DNA of 64,000 nt from Bacteroides sp. (GTDB lineage: Bacteria; Bacteroidota; Bacteroidia; Bacteroidales; Bacteroidaceae), in the NCBI GenBank assembly GCA_019416685.1, contig DXWV01000108.1:1-64000 (forward strand), in the 5' to 3' direction. A program made the position numbers and the translations under genes. Shown one piece after another: positions 41,268 through 51,084 of this stretch. How positions within the stretch are numbered: position 1 is the first letter of the stretch; each line of letters begins with the position of its first letter. The notes beneath the pieces are model-generated. The model saw only the letters and a program-made list of their open reading frames with translations. It was not told the origin of the DNA and did not search any database.

Positions 41268-41657
41268 AGAAGAAGAGGGCGAATATATCGGGAGTAACCG
41301 TGTGGTGGCAGTACTGATATAGTTGTTGTATTGATAAGTATAGGTAAGCTGCCTTTTGAAAAAACGGCAAAGCAAGATAAATCGGAGAAATGACGTTTGT
41401 AAGATAAAGCTTTATATATCATGCATATAAGGTGATGTTTTATTAAGCAGAAGCATGCATATTTATCGGGAAAAGAAATTAATATTAATGCTCTGTTAAT
41501 ATTGATTCTTTATAGTACATGAATACGTATTCTTGCATTTAAGAAATTAATGTTTTGTAGAACAGGAATGAATGCTTGGAAAAGGCGATTAACAATGTTA
41601 AAAAGAAACAATTGCCAAAAGGAGATTACATCTGTTTGATACGGTTGAAACTTAAGC
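41268..41657. other. AT-rich gap with nothing recognised
   Basis: I see no gene, RNA or clear regulatory site in this stretch between the nuclease remnant and the terminator of the giant FG-GAP gene. It may hold decayed parts of the truncated gene's surroundings. Confidence 0.4.
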
Positions 41658-41701
41658 AAAAAAGATCCCTGCTTCAACACCGAAGCAGGGTTCTTTTTTT
41701 T
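41658..41701. terminator. Bidirectional terminator after the giant FG-GAP gene
   Basis: Perfect 9-bp stem CCCTGCTTC (41667-41675) and GAAGCAGGG (41682-41690), with A runs before and T runs after, 20 bp after the stop codon of the minus-strand gene. Confidence 0.9.
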
Positions 41702-41720
41702 GAATAGAAGTTTTTTGAGT

Positions 41721-44700
41721 TTATTTTTTCATAAACCGCCGGGTAGTCACTTTGTTTCCGGATACAATTCTCAACAGATAGATGCCGGTGGGGTAGCTGC
41801 TGCACGAAATGTTAGCTTCCGAGCTTGCTGTTTCTTCCATATAAAGCAATTGACCGTTTAAATTGACAATGTAAATTTTATTTTTATTCCCATTACCTTC
41901 GGGCATATTTTTGATATATAACATATCCGTTACCGGTGAAGGATATATAAGAGTATTGTCTTCCTTTTCCAGTTCGTTTATCGAGGTCAGTCCATCTGCA
42001 GTGACAGTTATTTCCTTGTACACATTAGAACCATCGATCGCACTTGCCCGTACAGTTACTGAACCGTTTTTATCACCTTTGGCAGTCAGTACTCCATTCT
42101 GGTTGACGGTTGCAATGTCATTACCCGATACTATTGTCCAGTTGACCGCTCTGAATGTAGCATTTAACGGATAGATATCGGCAGTCAGATGAATGCCGGT
42201 TTGTTCCGGTGAAAGGGTTGGTTCTTCTGTTGAATGAACGATAATATCTTCTGCAAAAATTACATTGGCTGCACCGTCAGTGCTGACGATATTTGAGCGT
42301 ACGGTTGCTTTGCCGGTTCTGCTTTGTCGGCCGGTTTGCATCGGCTTCCAATTGTCTTCGTATTTGGCATCAAAGTCCAATGCATAGTAGAGGATGCCTG
42401 CGGGAGCATTGAGATCTGAGTAAGAGGTGGCATTGCCCGAGATCTCTGTCATTACGGTCAGATTATTCGGGGTGGTACCTCTTAATATACGGTATGTCTC
42501 TATGGTCGCTCCTTCGTATTGGCTCCAAGTGATGTTCCATCCATTACCTGCACCTTTGTTTATCATGACATGTACACCTTGGTGAGGAGTGCCGGGAGTG
42601 GTTTCTGCACCATAATTGGTTTGCAATGTCAGACGATAGCGTGATGCTTGAACTTGCGGGTTAGATGTAATATCTACAAAGCTCGTTTGCGAAACAGGGA
42701 CAGTAGCCAGTAAATAGAAGTCATTATACTTGCTTCCTTCTTTGTAGATGTTTACATTGCTGACAAATGCAGGTATTGCAGTTCGGTACTGCCAGGATAT
42801 GCTGTATTTTCCTGTAGCGGGGTCTACGGTAACCAGATCGATTTCCTGTCGGGAAAGTTCATCTGTGACTGTGATTTCCCTATCGCAAGTAGCGGTGCCG
42901 CAAGGGGTAGAAACAAACAGGCGTAAAACGAATTTACCGGTACTCATGAATGTTGTTTTTGCTTGGTTGCTGTTTCCGTTACGTACGATTCGAACGGGTG
43001 GAACTCTGTATTCGCTCAATGCTTTGAAATCACTTCCGTCTTTGCTGACTGCCCACGAATATTCGTAATTACCTTCCGGCAAAGTCATTGGCGTTTCGGC
43101 AACGAGCAGTGCTTGCGAAGGGATAGAGAATTCCGGGTTGATGGCGGGAGCTACCCAAATTTCGGCAGTAGACGTCACCCCGTCGGAAGTAACGGATATC
43201 TGTTTCTTGCCTTCCGTATCCCAAACCACTTCATACTGTATTTCTTTACCATAGTCCGTATAGAATATCTGTTTTCCTCCGTCCCAATCCCAGGTAATGC
43301 CGGATGCGCTGGCGGTGCCGGTATAGGTGACTATGGCAGATGTTCCTGCGCAAACGGATAACGGCAGTCGCATCTTCGGGTTAGATTCTATTGTTAATAG
43401 ATAGGGCTCGGAGAAAGGAGAAGTAGCGTTCCAACTGTCAATAGCCTGTACCTGTATTTCATAAGTTCCGGTAGGCATTGCAGAGAGCGGAATAGAATAA
43501 GTGGTGGCATTTGTATAGGTGAAGTCGGGAATCACTGCCGCATCGGCATTGAGACCGTTCATCGGAGAAATGATATAAGCATCTTCTCCTGTCTGACCTT
43601 GCTTTTTAACGCTAATGTTATAGCGCATCAATGCATGCGGTGTTTCTGCATCTTTGGCCGCATCCCACTTTATGACGGCAAAATCTTTGGCTTGTGTTCC
43701 GCGAATATTTGATGGGGCTTCAGGGCGGGTATTGCTAACAGTAGAAAGATTTTTGTAATATTGGTCAGAAGCCCATTGATTCGATTCTACAAAATCGGGC
43801 ACTCCGTCTCTATCGACATCAATTTCAATGTATTTATCTAATCCATCAATCCCAATTCCGCTGTAGTTGGAACGGTTGTCTCCATAGTTAATGAACTTGG
43901 TTTGCAAATCATCGTAAAAATAGAGAATAGAACCGTTATCTCTGGAAAGAAGCGACAAATCCAGATATCCGTTATTGTCAAAATCGAATATTTTCCCGAT
44001 TTCCAGTCCATCCAAATTCATTGGTAATGTGATTTCTTTCACCTCTTTAAAATCTTCATTCTTATTATTTAGAAGAATGAGGATTGTATTGTCATTTTTC
44101 TGGATGAGTAGATCGGGATAGCCATCACTATTGATGTCAGCGACGGCAGAAATTTTTATTTGGGATTCTTCAATTTCCGAGGGAGCGGTTCTTGCGCTTT
44201 TGCGGAAGCTGCCATCTCCATTATTAAAATACATCATGTATTCACCTCTTTCATTAGTCTCGACACTGATGAAATCGTAGAATCCATCTTTGTTGAAGTC
44301 AGCAGTGAGCCAGTTATAATTAGTATCATTGTCAATTCCGGTAAAATCTATATCATTTCCAGAATTCATAAATAGATAACCATGGTCTGAAAAAAAATCG
44401 ATATAGCCATCATGATTAAAGTCAATGGTTTTTAATTCATACCATATATCTGTGACGGAATTTACATCATGAATTTCTTCGGTGAGAATCTTATCTCCCT
44501 GATTGATATAATGGCGGTTAGTTGACTTGGTGCCATCATAATAAGAACGAATAACAATATCAGCCAAGCCATCTCTGTTAAGGTCTGTAATGTATGATTT
44601 GTCATTGAAAGATAGATTCGTGTTATATATTTTTTTCACTTTGGTGTAGTTGCCTTTCCCGTCATTCTCATATATTCCGTTGTCGGTGAGTAACTCCAGC

Positions 44701-47700
44701 ATTCCGTCATTGTCAATGTCTATGGCACCTTCGGTAGTTGTTTCCGGTGACATTGATAGCTTTTCCATAACTAACCTATTGGCAAAGATAAATATTGTCT
44801 GGTCGGTAACAGCCGTTACGTTTCCTTGCGCATCCACCGTTTGCAGCGAAATACGCTTTTCGCCGGGTGTCGTGAACCTTATCCGGTAAACGGCTTCATC
44901 TGTACTTTGAGAGACGATAGTTGCGTCTGCCATATCCCACTTATATTCTAAAGAAGGATCTTTAGGCGCGAGTAAGGCCAAGGTTATCGTATCACATACC
45001 GTTCTCTCGTCGGATAAGCGGAATCCGAAACCGGATTGTGACTTTTCAAATATCGTTTCCTCCGACCACATAGAACCTTTATGCATCGGGTCAATGGTTT
45101 GTATGGCGATATAATATTTTCCGGCATTCCATCCCGAGGCATCCAAGATACGGTCAAGGTTATACCCCATGTTGCCATCCAATAGATTTAACCGCGTTCC
45201 GTTTTCTGTGGCGTGGGCGTAGTAAATATCTCCCTTGCCCGGTTCGGTACCGATGCGTAAGGCGTAAGTTAAATCAACGGAGGAGGATTCTGCGTCTTTT
45301 CCGAGTTGCCAGCTTACTTTTAAGAATCCCGTAGAAGGTTCAAACAAATAAGAGGGCTTTTCCGGCTTTTGTGGTGCTTGATTAGCGGTAATATCAGGCA
45401 AGAGATCTTTTACAGAGTAAACGTAATCATTGGTCATTATGTCGTAATAACCATCATTGTTGATGTCTGCCACTTGTATGCGATATTCATCTTTAGACTC
45501 TGGCAAGTGGATAAGAGGAGTAGGCTGAAGTTCGAATTGCATTTTATTATTGCCTTTCAGTAGCAGCACGTCATTGACTACGTTGGGCTTTGCATATTGG
45601 GCCACAATATCATAATATCCGTCATGGTCGATATCTGCACAAGCCTTAAACGTCAGTGCTTCGTCAAAAGCCGTTTCGTGCATTTTGAATTTACCTTTTC
45701 CGTCGTTTTCCATAACGACAAGATAGGCTGCTCCGTTGGATTCCAGATAACTGAACGGCAACAAGATGTCTATATCTCCGTCTTTATCAAAGTCATAGCA
45801 CCATACTTGCTGATCCATACTCAGATTACTGATGAGTTGTTGTGTCTTCTCTGTTCCATCTGATTGGTATACATGTGCAGTAACGGTTTTACTGGCAGGC
45901 TCATAAACGATATAATCTAATCGTTGGTCGTTGTTTAAGTCTCTAAAGTAAATGGCACCTCCCATTGGCAATCCCACATATTTATCTTTTGCTACATACA
46001 ATAGGATTTCTCCGGTACCGGTATTTACGATATCCGGATAGCCGTCTTTGTTGAAATCGATATTGCTTGTCTGATAACCCATACTACCGGTGTACTCTCC
46101 TTTTCCGCCGATAAACATATCTTTTCCGCTAAGGAATGCGTCATTTTTATTTTGAACGACCACTCCGCTATAATTTCCGTTTTGTGACCATTCGTCATTT
46201 GTTTTGTCGCGGTTGAGATATTCATCTTGCGTTAATATCTCTAATTGGTGAATTTCGAACGAGCCATCTATCAGTTGTACGGCAACTTTAGAATGGGGTA
46301 ACAAGAAATCCGTTAATCCATCATTATTGTAATCGCAGGGGACAAAAATTTCTCCGGACTTTCCGGTTATACGGGATGTTCCCCAAGATTCAAATATTTG
46401 AGAATCTTTGTTTTCACCTTGTTCATCGTTTGTGTAGACTTTGTAGTCAAAAGAATGATTCTCATAGTTACCTCGTAATATGCCTCCACAATAGTCAATG
46501 GCCTTGTCGTTGTTTATATTGCAAGGCATCAGGCTACTGATACCCTCTGGAAGATCCTCGTATTTCAGCGTCCTGCCATTTATTAATTTGTATTTCCCAT
46601 AATATATCCAATAATTTCTGTATATCTCTTGTCCGAAACAGAATTCCATTTGTCCGTCTCTATCTTCGTCATACCAGTAATTCAAGTCGAATTGCATGGT
46701 TCCTCCGTTAGTTGTCCCGGCAAAGAATTTGCTGATTACTACTGTAGGTGTTTTTCCTTTTTTGGTTGCTACTGCTTTAAAACCGGGTATCATTTTGTAT
46801 GTGCCCGTGGGCAAAGTGCCAAGGTCGACCGTAGCTATTCCATTGGTAGTAGTAATGAGGGTTTCTTTATTTATGTTATTTTGATCTATAAAATATAGCT
46901 CTATGTTTTCCATGGAAGAGCTTGCTATTTTAAAGGAAACCGCTCCTTTTGTGCCGTTTTCACTTATTGATAAAGAAACTTCCGGTAACCTGCAAAAGGC
47001 AGTTTGGCCGGCTTCGCATTCTTTTCCCGATAGAGTATAGGTGTCATCGTTAGCAGTCCAACTCCAGCCATTATAAAAACCGTTTATGGTTAGTGTACCT
47101 ATCTGTCCGTTATTATGACTACTTTGTATCTTCAAATAATGAATATCTTTTGATAGGATGGTATTGCTTGTGGGGTCGCTATTGGTGGAGTTGAGCAGAT
47201 CGTATGTTTCTCCGTTTGCACTTCCGTAAATACGGATAGTACCGACTATTCCGGTGATAAGTAATGAACCGCCTTCTTCCGGCAAGGTAATTTTGGGAGA
47301 TAATAATGTAAATCCGTTAGAGAGACCAACACCACCACCATTACCAATGATGAGCGGAGTTGTAATCCCCCAGTTCCCGTTTGTCAGTTTCCAACCGCGA
47401 GCTTGCGATCCTAAAGTATAAGGGAATTGTGAGATCGGGCTTATATCAGTAGTTCCCGCTTCACCGACAATCAGATCTTTTACCAAAACGACTCCTTGGG
47501 GAGTTCTTATAAATCTGAATTGGCGGCATTCCTTGTTTAGATTGAAAGTTACTGTTTTTTCTTCTTCACATATACTTCTGAAAAGAACATTCCCTTGCTC
47601 ATCAAGTGTTTCAAAGATAAAATATCCTCCTGTAAATGTTATTTCCGGTTGATTGAGCGATGAAAAATCAAAAAGTGGTGAGATGGCATAGGTGTAAGAT

Positions 47701-47906
47701 TCTCCTCCCCCAAACCCATAGATCGGTTTGCCCATGGAGGAGGTGACAATCCAGTCATACCCTTCTTCTAAAGTCCATTTGCTATAAGATTCGGGGGTCA
47801 GTTCATAAGGAAATTCATTCATCACATTCTGACTCCGCACCGATTCGATGTTGTATCCGCTTCCCAATAGAAGCAGAAACAACCAGGTAGTAATTTGTTT
47901 TTTCAT
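41721..47906 (-). CDS. Giant secreted FG-GAP/VCBS protein with T9SS-like tail
   Basis: 2061 residues with a signal peptide (ending about SQN). About 15 Ca-binding DxDxDG loops form two FG-GAP/VCBS blocks: eight between about residues 405 and 850 (for example DYNNDGLTD, DFNKDGYPD, DINNDGYYD) and seven between about 1050 and 1400 (DLNRDGLAD, DFNHDGYID, DVDRDGVPD). Between and after them are fibronectin III-like and PKD-like stretches, a BIG2-like Ig domain near the end (GVLTAKGDKNGSVTVRASA), and a type A sorting tail (NTLIYPSPVTDMLYIKNM to GIYLLRIVSGN). It is probably a surface adhesin or glycan-binding protein. It is divergent from a two-component system that may control it. Confidence 0.8.
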   Translation of the reverse strand: MKKQITTWLFLLLLGSGYNIESVRSQNVMNEFPYELTPESYSKWTLEEGYDWIVTSSMGKPIYGFGGGESYTYAISPLFDFSSLNQPEITFTGGYFIFETLDEQGNVLFRSICEEEKTVTFNLNKECRQFRFIRTPQGVVLVKDLIVGEAGTTDISPISQFPYTLGSQARGWKLTNGNWGITTPLIIGNGGGVGLSNGFTLLSPKITLPEEGGSLLITGIVGTIRIYGSANGETYDLLNSTNSDPTSNTILSKDIHYLKIQSSHNNGQIGTLTINGFYNGWSWTANDDTYTLSGKECEAGQTAFCRLPEVSLSISENGTKGAVSFKIASSSMENIELYFIDQNNINKETLITTTNGIATVDLGTLPTGTYKMIPGFKAVATKKGKTPTVVISKFFAGTTNGGTMQFDLNYWYDEDRDGQMEFCFGQEIYRNYWIYYGKYKLINGRTLKYEDLPEGISSLMPCNINNDKAIDYCGGILRGNYENHSFDYKVYTNDEQGENKDSQIFESWGTSRITGKSGEIFVPCDYNNDGLTDFLLPHSKVAVQLIDGSFEIHQLEILTQDEYLNRDKTNDEWSQNGNYSGVVVQNKNDAFLSGKDMFIGGKGEYTGSMGYQTSNIDFNKDGYPDIVNTGTGEILLYVAKDKYVGLPMGGAIYFRDLNNDQRLDYIVYEPASKTVTAHVYQSDGTEKTQQLISNLSMDQQVWCYDFDKDGDIDILLPFSYLESNGAAYLVVMENDGKGKFKMHETAFDEALTFKACADIDHDGYYDIVAQYAKPNVVNDVLLLKGNNKMQFELQPTPLIHLPESKDEYRIQVADINNDGYYDIMTNDYVYSVKDLLPDITANQAPQKPEKPSYLFEPSTGFLKVSWQLGKDAESSSVDLTYALRIGTEPGKGDIYYAHATENGTRLNLLDGNMGYNLDRILDASGWNAGKYYIAIQTIDPMHKGSMWSEETIFEKSQSGFGFRLSDERTVCDTITLALLAPKDPSLEYKWDMADATIVSQSTDEAVYRIRFTTPGEKRISLQTVDAQGNVTAVTDQTIFIFANRLVMEKLSMSPETTTEGAIDIDNDGMLELLTDNGIYENDGKGNYTKVKKIYNTNLSFNDKSYITDLNRDGLADIVIRSYYDGTKSTNRHYINQGDKILTEEIHDVNSVTDIWYELKTIDFNHDGYIDFFSDHGYLFMNSGNDIDFTGIDNDTNYNWLTADFNKDGFYDFISVETNERGEYMMYFNNGDGSFRKSARTAPSEIEESQIKISAVADINSDGYPDLLIQKNDNTILILLNNKNEDFKEVKEITLPMNLDGLEIGKIFDFDNNGYLDLSLLSRDNGSILYFYDDLQTKFINYGDNRSNYSGIGIDGLDKYIEIDVDRDGVPDFVESNQWASDQYYKNLSTVSNTRPEAPSNIRGTQAKDFAVIKWDAAKDAETPHALMRYNISVKKQGQTGEDAYIISPMNGLNADAAVIPDFTYTNATTYSIPLSAMPTGTYEIQVQAIDSWNATSPFSEPYLLTIESNPKMRLPLSVCAGTSAIVTYTGTASASGITWDWDGGKQIFYTDYGKEIQYEVVWDTEGKKQISVTSDGVTSTAEIWVAPAINPEFSIPSQALLVAETPMTLPEGNYEYSWAVSKDGSDFKALSEYRVPPVRIVRNGNSNQAKTTFMSTGKFVLRLFVSTPCGTATCDREITVTDELSRQEIDLVTVDPATGKYSISWQYRTAIPAFVSNVNIYKEGSKYNDFYLLATVPVSQTSFVDITSNPQVQASRYRLTLQTNYGAETTPGTPHQGVHVMINKGAGNGWNITWSQYEGATIETYRILRGTTPNNLTVMTEISGNATSYSDLNAPAGILYYALDFDAKYEDNWKPMQTGRQSRTGKATVRSNIVSTDGAANVIFAEDIIVHSTEEPTLSPEQTGIHLTADIYPLNATFRAVNWTIVSGNDIATVNQNGVLTAKGDKNGSVTVRASAIDGSNVYKEITVTADGLTSINELEKEDNTLIYPSPVTDMLYIKNMPEGNGNKNKIYIVNLNGQLLYMEETASSEANISCSSYPTGIYLLRIVSGNKVTTRRFMKK

Positions 47907-47943
47907 AAGCCTAAGAAAAAAATAATAATATTATTGATTGCAA

Positions 47944-47951
47944 CAAAGGTA
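47944..47951 (-). promoter_or_regulatory. -7 box of the giant FG-GAP gene
   Basis: The minus strand reads TACCTTTG, perfect, 38 bp before the start codon at 47906. Confidence 0.5.
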
Positions 47952-47974
47952 GGCCAATTACATATGCGTCATTG

Positions 47975-47990
47975 TCACCCAAAAGGGTGA
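47975..47990. promoter_or_regulatory. Operator-like palindrome between giant gene and kinase
   Basis: TCACCC-AAAA-GGGTGA, 6-bp perfect arms, centred about 31 bp upstream of the giant gene's -7 box, where it would overlap a -33 element. It could be a site for the adjacent response regulator. It could also be a simple hairpin. Confidence 0.4.
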
Positions 47991-48062
47991 TTTTTGCATT
48001 GTTTGCCCGATTAGGAGGTTAAAAGTATGAACTTGATAAGGTGTGTATGTAGAAAAATATGC

Positions 48063-48070
48063 TACTTTTG
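48063..48070 (+). promoter_or_regulatory. -7 box of the histidine kinase gene
   Basis: TACTTTTG, perfect, 38 bp before the ATG at 48108, with a possible TGTG -33 box 17 bp upstream (48042-48045). Confidence 0.55.
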
Positions 48071-48107
48071 TCTCGCTAAAAAACAAAACTAAAGTTTATC
48101 TTATATT

Positions 48108-49994
48108 ATGAGGAAGCAATTTCTATTGGCTATATGTTTATTGGTAGGGATTACAGGTGTTTGGGCGGAGGTAAGATCTTCGGATGTGATTATAGAGAAT
48201 TTATGTAAACAGGGAGAAAGGTATATGGATGAAGCGAAATATGATTCATCTTTCTATTTCTACAATACGGCCCTAAGTCAGAATGGGGTGAAAAGTACGG
48301 ATTGGTATGCGAAAATAATTAATGGCAGAGGACTTTTATATTATACAACAGGCGATATGGACAGTGCCCTTGCGGATAAGTTGGAGGCGGTTCGGTTGCT
48401 GAACCGGAAAGAGCATCCGGATCTTGAAGGATTGGTTGATGCTTACAGTACGCTCGGTATTATTTATCGTCGCCGCCAGATGCCGGATTCGGCTCTTGTC
48501 TATTATGAAAAAGCGCTGGAGGCGGCCGAGAAGCTTGGAAGTGATGAATGGCTTGCCAATATTTATAATAATCTTGCTGTGTTTTATGCAAATAATAAGC
48601 GGCTGGACGAAGCATTGACCTACATTCGTAAAGCTGTCTTTTATGTAGAAAAAACGGATAATGCTTCGGATATCGTTTTTGCATATCAGGTGGAGTGTTC
48701 TATATATATGTTAAGGAAGGAGTCGGAGCAGGGGATACCTTCTCTCAGGAAAGCCATTGCAGTTGCTTCAGAGCACAACCTTCCACGGGCAGAGTTGCGT
48801 TGTTTGCCCAATATAATGGCGATGTATTCTAATCGGCAGGAAAAAGATTCGGTAATGTACTATATGCGCCGAGGCGATGAATTGCTTAAAATAACACCGC
48901 CCGAAACAGTGGAAGGGTTGGGCTTTATTGAAATGAAAGCGCGATTATTACTGGAATATGGGCAGTATAAAGAAGCCGTCAAGTGGTTGCGATATCTAAA
49001 AAATATTCCACAGAACGAACAGACGGCCATGGATGCGCTTTATTTAAGAATAGCGAATTGTTATCAAAATCTTGGAGAAAAGGATAAGGCATATGCTTAT
49101 ATGGATAGTGCTCGTATGTGGACCGATTCGCTTGCCCGGCGAAAGGTGGAAACACAACTGTCGGATTTTACCGCTAAATACGAAACTCGTGAAAAAGAAT
49201 TGGAAATAGCTCGTCTGCAACAAGAACAACTTAAACAGGAAGCGAATAGAATGACAATGGGAATTATCGGCACAATACTTATAGCAGTGTTGGCTATCAG
49301 TATTATTATCGCAACGCAAAAAAGAAGACAGATAGAGAAAAACATGAAGCTTTTGGAACAGGAAAGCGACTTGAAAGCTGCCAGAAAATACATTGAAGGG
49401 TTGGAAAATGAACGTAAGCGTTTTGCCAAAGAACTACATGACGGGGTAGCCAATGATCTTTTGGGATTGCAAATGAAATTGAGTTCGGTGGGAGACAATC
49501 CGGATGAAAAGGAGGAAATGGTGAAGTCTGTAAATGAGCTTAGACAGAATGTCCGCAATATTTCTCATGAATTGATGCCACCCGAATTCAATCATTTGAG
49601 CATTGATGAAATTATCGGTTACTATCTGACAGATATGCAGAAAACATATGGATTTGTGTTGACTTACGAAGCGGCTTCGGACACATGTTGGGAACGGATT
49701 CCACAAGAAACTGCTTACGAAGTATACCGTATAACCCAAGAATTGATGACAAATATTGCCAAACATGCCGAAGCACACTCAGTCAGTGTATCACTCAGTG
49801 CTGTGACCGATGAAAAGTATCGGTTGAGGATAGAGAATGATGGCAATGCTTTCTCTACTGCTATGGCTGCGGATGTGACAAATAAACAAGGAGGTATCGG
49901 TATACGTACGATTCAAGACCGTGCCAAATCGATATCGGCCGTTTTTGAAGCATTGAACGAAAGTGGAAGAACGGTTTTCTTGCTTACGTTTTAA
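48108..49994 (+). CDS. TPR-sensor histidine kinase (HisKA_3 type)
   Basis: 628 residues: signal peptide 1-20, a periplasmic TPR region (about 30-330) with repeats such as YDSSFYFYNTAL and PDSALVYYEKALEAAEKLG, a coiled stretch, one membrane helix at about 382-401, then a cytoplasmic kinase. The dimer-phosphoacceptor motif is ERKRFAKELHDGVANDLLG with His at about 443, and the HATPase has ITQELMTNIAKHAEAH (N box) near 547 and QGGIGIRTIQDR near 595. It senses an unknown periplasmic signal and phosphorylates the regulator gene 17 bp downstream. The divergent giant gene is the nearest likely target. Confidence 0.9.
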   Translation: MRKQFLLAICLLVGITGVWAEVRSSDVIIENLCKQGERYMDEAKYDSSFYFYNTALSQNGVKSTDWYAKIINGRGLLYYTTGDMDSALADKLEAVRLLNRKEHPDLEGLVDAYSTLGIIYRRRQMPDSALVYYEKALEAAEKLGSDEWLANIYNNLAVFYANNKRLDEALTYIRKAVFYVEKTDNASDIVFAYQVECSIYMLRKESEQGIPSLRKAIAVASEHNLPRAELRCLPNIMAMYSNRQEKDSVMYYMRRGDELLKITPPETVEGLGFIEMKARLLLEYGQYKEAVKWLRYLKNIPQNEQTAMDALYLRIANCYQNLGEKDKAYAYMDSARMWTDSLARRKVETQLSDFTAKYETREKELEIARLQQEQLKQEANRMTMGIIGTILIAVLAISIIIATQKRRQIEKNMKLLEQESDLKAARKYIEGLENERKRFAKELHDGVANDLLGLQMKLSSVGDNPDEKEEMVKSVNELRQNVRNISHELMPPEFNHLSIDEIIGYYLTDMQKTYGFVLTYEAASDTCWERIPQETAYEVYRITQELMTNIAKHAEAHSVSVSLSAVTDEKYRLRIENDGNAFSTAMAADVTNKQGGIGIRTIQDRAKSISAVFEALNESGRTVFLLTF

Positions 49995-50011
49995 TCTAAA
50001 AGAGGTAGAGT

Positions 50012-50650
50012 ATGGAAGTGGAATGCTATGAAATACTGGTTGTCGATGACCATCCGATTGTTTTGGAGGGTATAAAGAAAATAGCTTCTGCATTTGAAGG
50101 TGTGAAATGCGATGGCATTATGGAAGTGGAACAACTGGAACATTATTTTTCTGTACGTTCTCCTTATAATATGTATATATTAGATCTTGAGTTTCCCCAA
50201 GCGGATGGTTTTAGTGTACTCCGAATGCTTCGCGATAAAGCACCGGATAGTCGTATTTTGATCTATACGATGCATGAGGAACCTTGGATGCTGGCTAAAC
50301 TTATGGATGCCGATATTGATGGCTTAGTTTCGAAGAATGCAGATCTATCGGAGTTACAAAAGGCAATTTCTGCTTTGCGCAGTGGGGAAACTTATTTTAA
50401 TGAGGTGTTTCTCGATATGATCCGGCATGGAAAAGAGTTTTATATCTGTACGGGGAATAAAGGACCGAACCTTTCCTCTCGGGAAAAAGAGATACTGGCA
50501 TATATTGTTAAGGGATTCAATAACAAACAAATATCGGAAATCATCTATCTCAGTGAAAATACGATTAAAACTTATCGCAAACGCTTGATGATTAAAATAG
50601 GGGCAAAGAATGCTGCTGATCTTGTCTTTAAAGGAAAAGATTTTTTATGA
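50012..50650 (+). CDS. LuxR-family response regulator
   Basis: 212 residues: a receiver domain (1-125) with acidic pocket D12/D13, phosphoacceptor D58 in YILDLEFPQ, Thr-containing IYTMHEE and Lys in VSKNADLSE, then a NarL/FixJ-type helix-turn-helix (about 150-205) in LSSREKEILAYIVKGFNNKQ and SENTIKTYRKRL. It is the partner of the TPR histidine kinase, both under one promoter. It probably binds the intergenic region between the kinase and the giant FG-GAP gene. Confidence 0.92.
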   Translation: MEVECYEILVVDDHPIVLEGIKKIASAFEGVKCDGIMEVEQLEHYFSVRSPYNMYILDLEFPQADGFSVLRMLRDKAPDSRILIYTMHEEPWMLAKLMDADIDGLVSKNADLSELQKAISALRSGETYFNEVFLDMIRHGKEFYICTGNKGPNLSSREKEILAYIVKGFNNKQISEIIYLSENTIKTYRKRLMIKIGAKNAADLVFKGKDFL

Positions 50651-50754
50651 AACGATAGATCGGGGTGAAAACACAACGGGACTATCGCTTTTATTTTAGA
50701 TTGACTCCGTTTGGGTTGTCAAACCGTTTTAAGGGGGGGAATGCTTTAAGATAT

Positions 50755-50798
50755 AAAAAAGGCAATTAATTCGCAATGGATTAGTTGCCTTGTATTTT
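50755..50798. terminator. Bidirectional hairpin after the response regulator
   Basis: GGCAATTAAT (50761-50770) and ATTAGTTGCC (50780-50789) pair with one G-U, with A runs before and T-rich sequence after. It can end both the regulator gene and the minus-strand gene ending at 50821. Confidence 0.75.
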
Positions 50799-50820
50799 AT
50801 ATATGAAAGAATATCCCTTT

Positions 50821-51081
50821 TTAACTTCTTCTGAAGAAACGGCGGACTTGTTTTAGTATTTTCCATCCTAACATAACTCCGTCAAAGACCGCCATTCCTG
50901 TATTGAATGATCTCATTATTGCGTCTGCCTGAGATGTGGCAGGAGCAAGAGGGGCAAAGATTCGCTGTGCCGTCCGGGTCATAGCTTTCTTTTGCTCGCG
51001 TATTTCTTCCAGTTTCTCTGTTTTGAGCCGGGCGATGTGTTCCAGTGTAATTGCCTGGGGGGTAGTTTGCTGATTGTTCAT
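50821..51081 (-). CDS. Small basic hypothetical protein of the YtxH module
   Basis: 86 residues with no signal peptide: a coiled, charged N-terminal part (about 15-50: LEHIARLKTEKLEEIREQKKAM), a middle Ala-rich stretch, and a possible short helix (MAVFDGVMLGWKILKQV) before a basic tail ending RRFFRRS. I do not recognise a family. It is the third gene after the YtxH and phage-holin-like genes, 3 bp apart from the latter, so it belongs to the same membrane or envelope module. Confidence 0.65.
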   Translation of the reverse strand: MNNQQTTPQAITLEHIARLKTEKLEEIREQKKAMTRTAQRIFAPLAPATSQADAIMRSFNTGMAVFDGVMLGWKILKQVRRFFRRS

Positions 51082-51084
51082 AGC

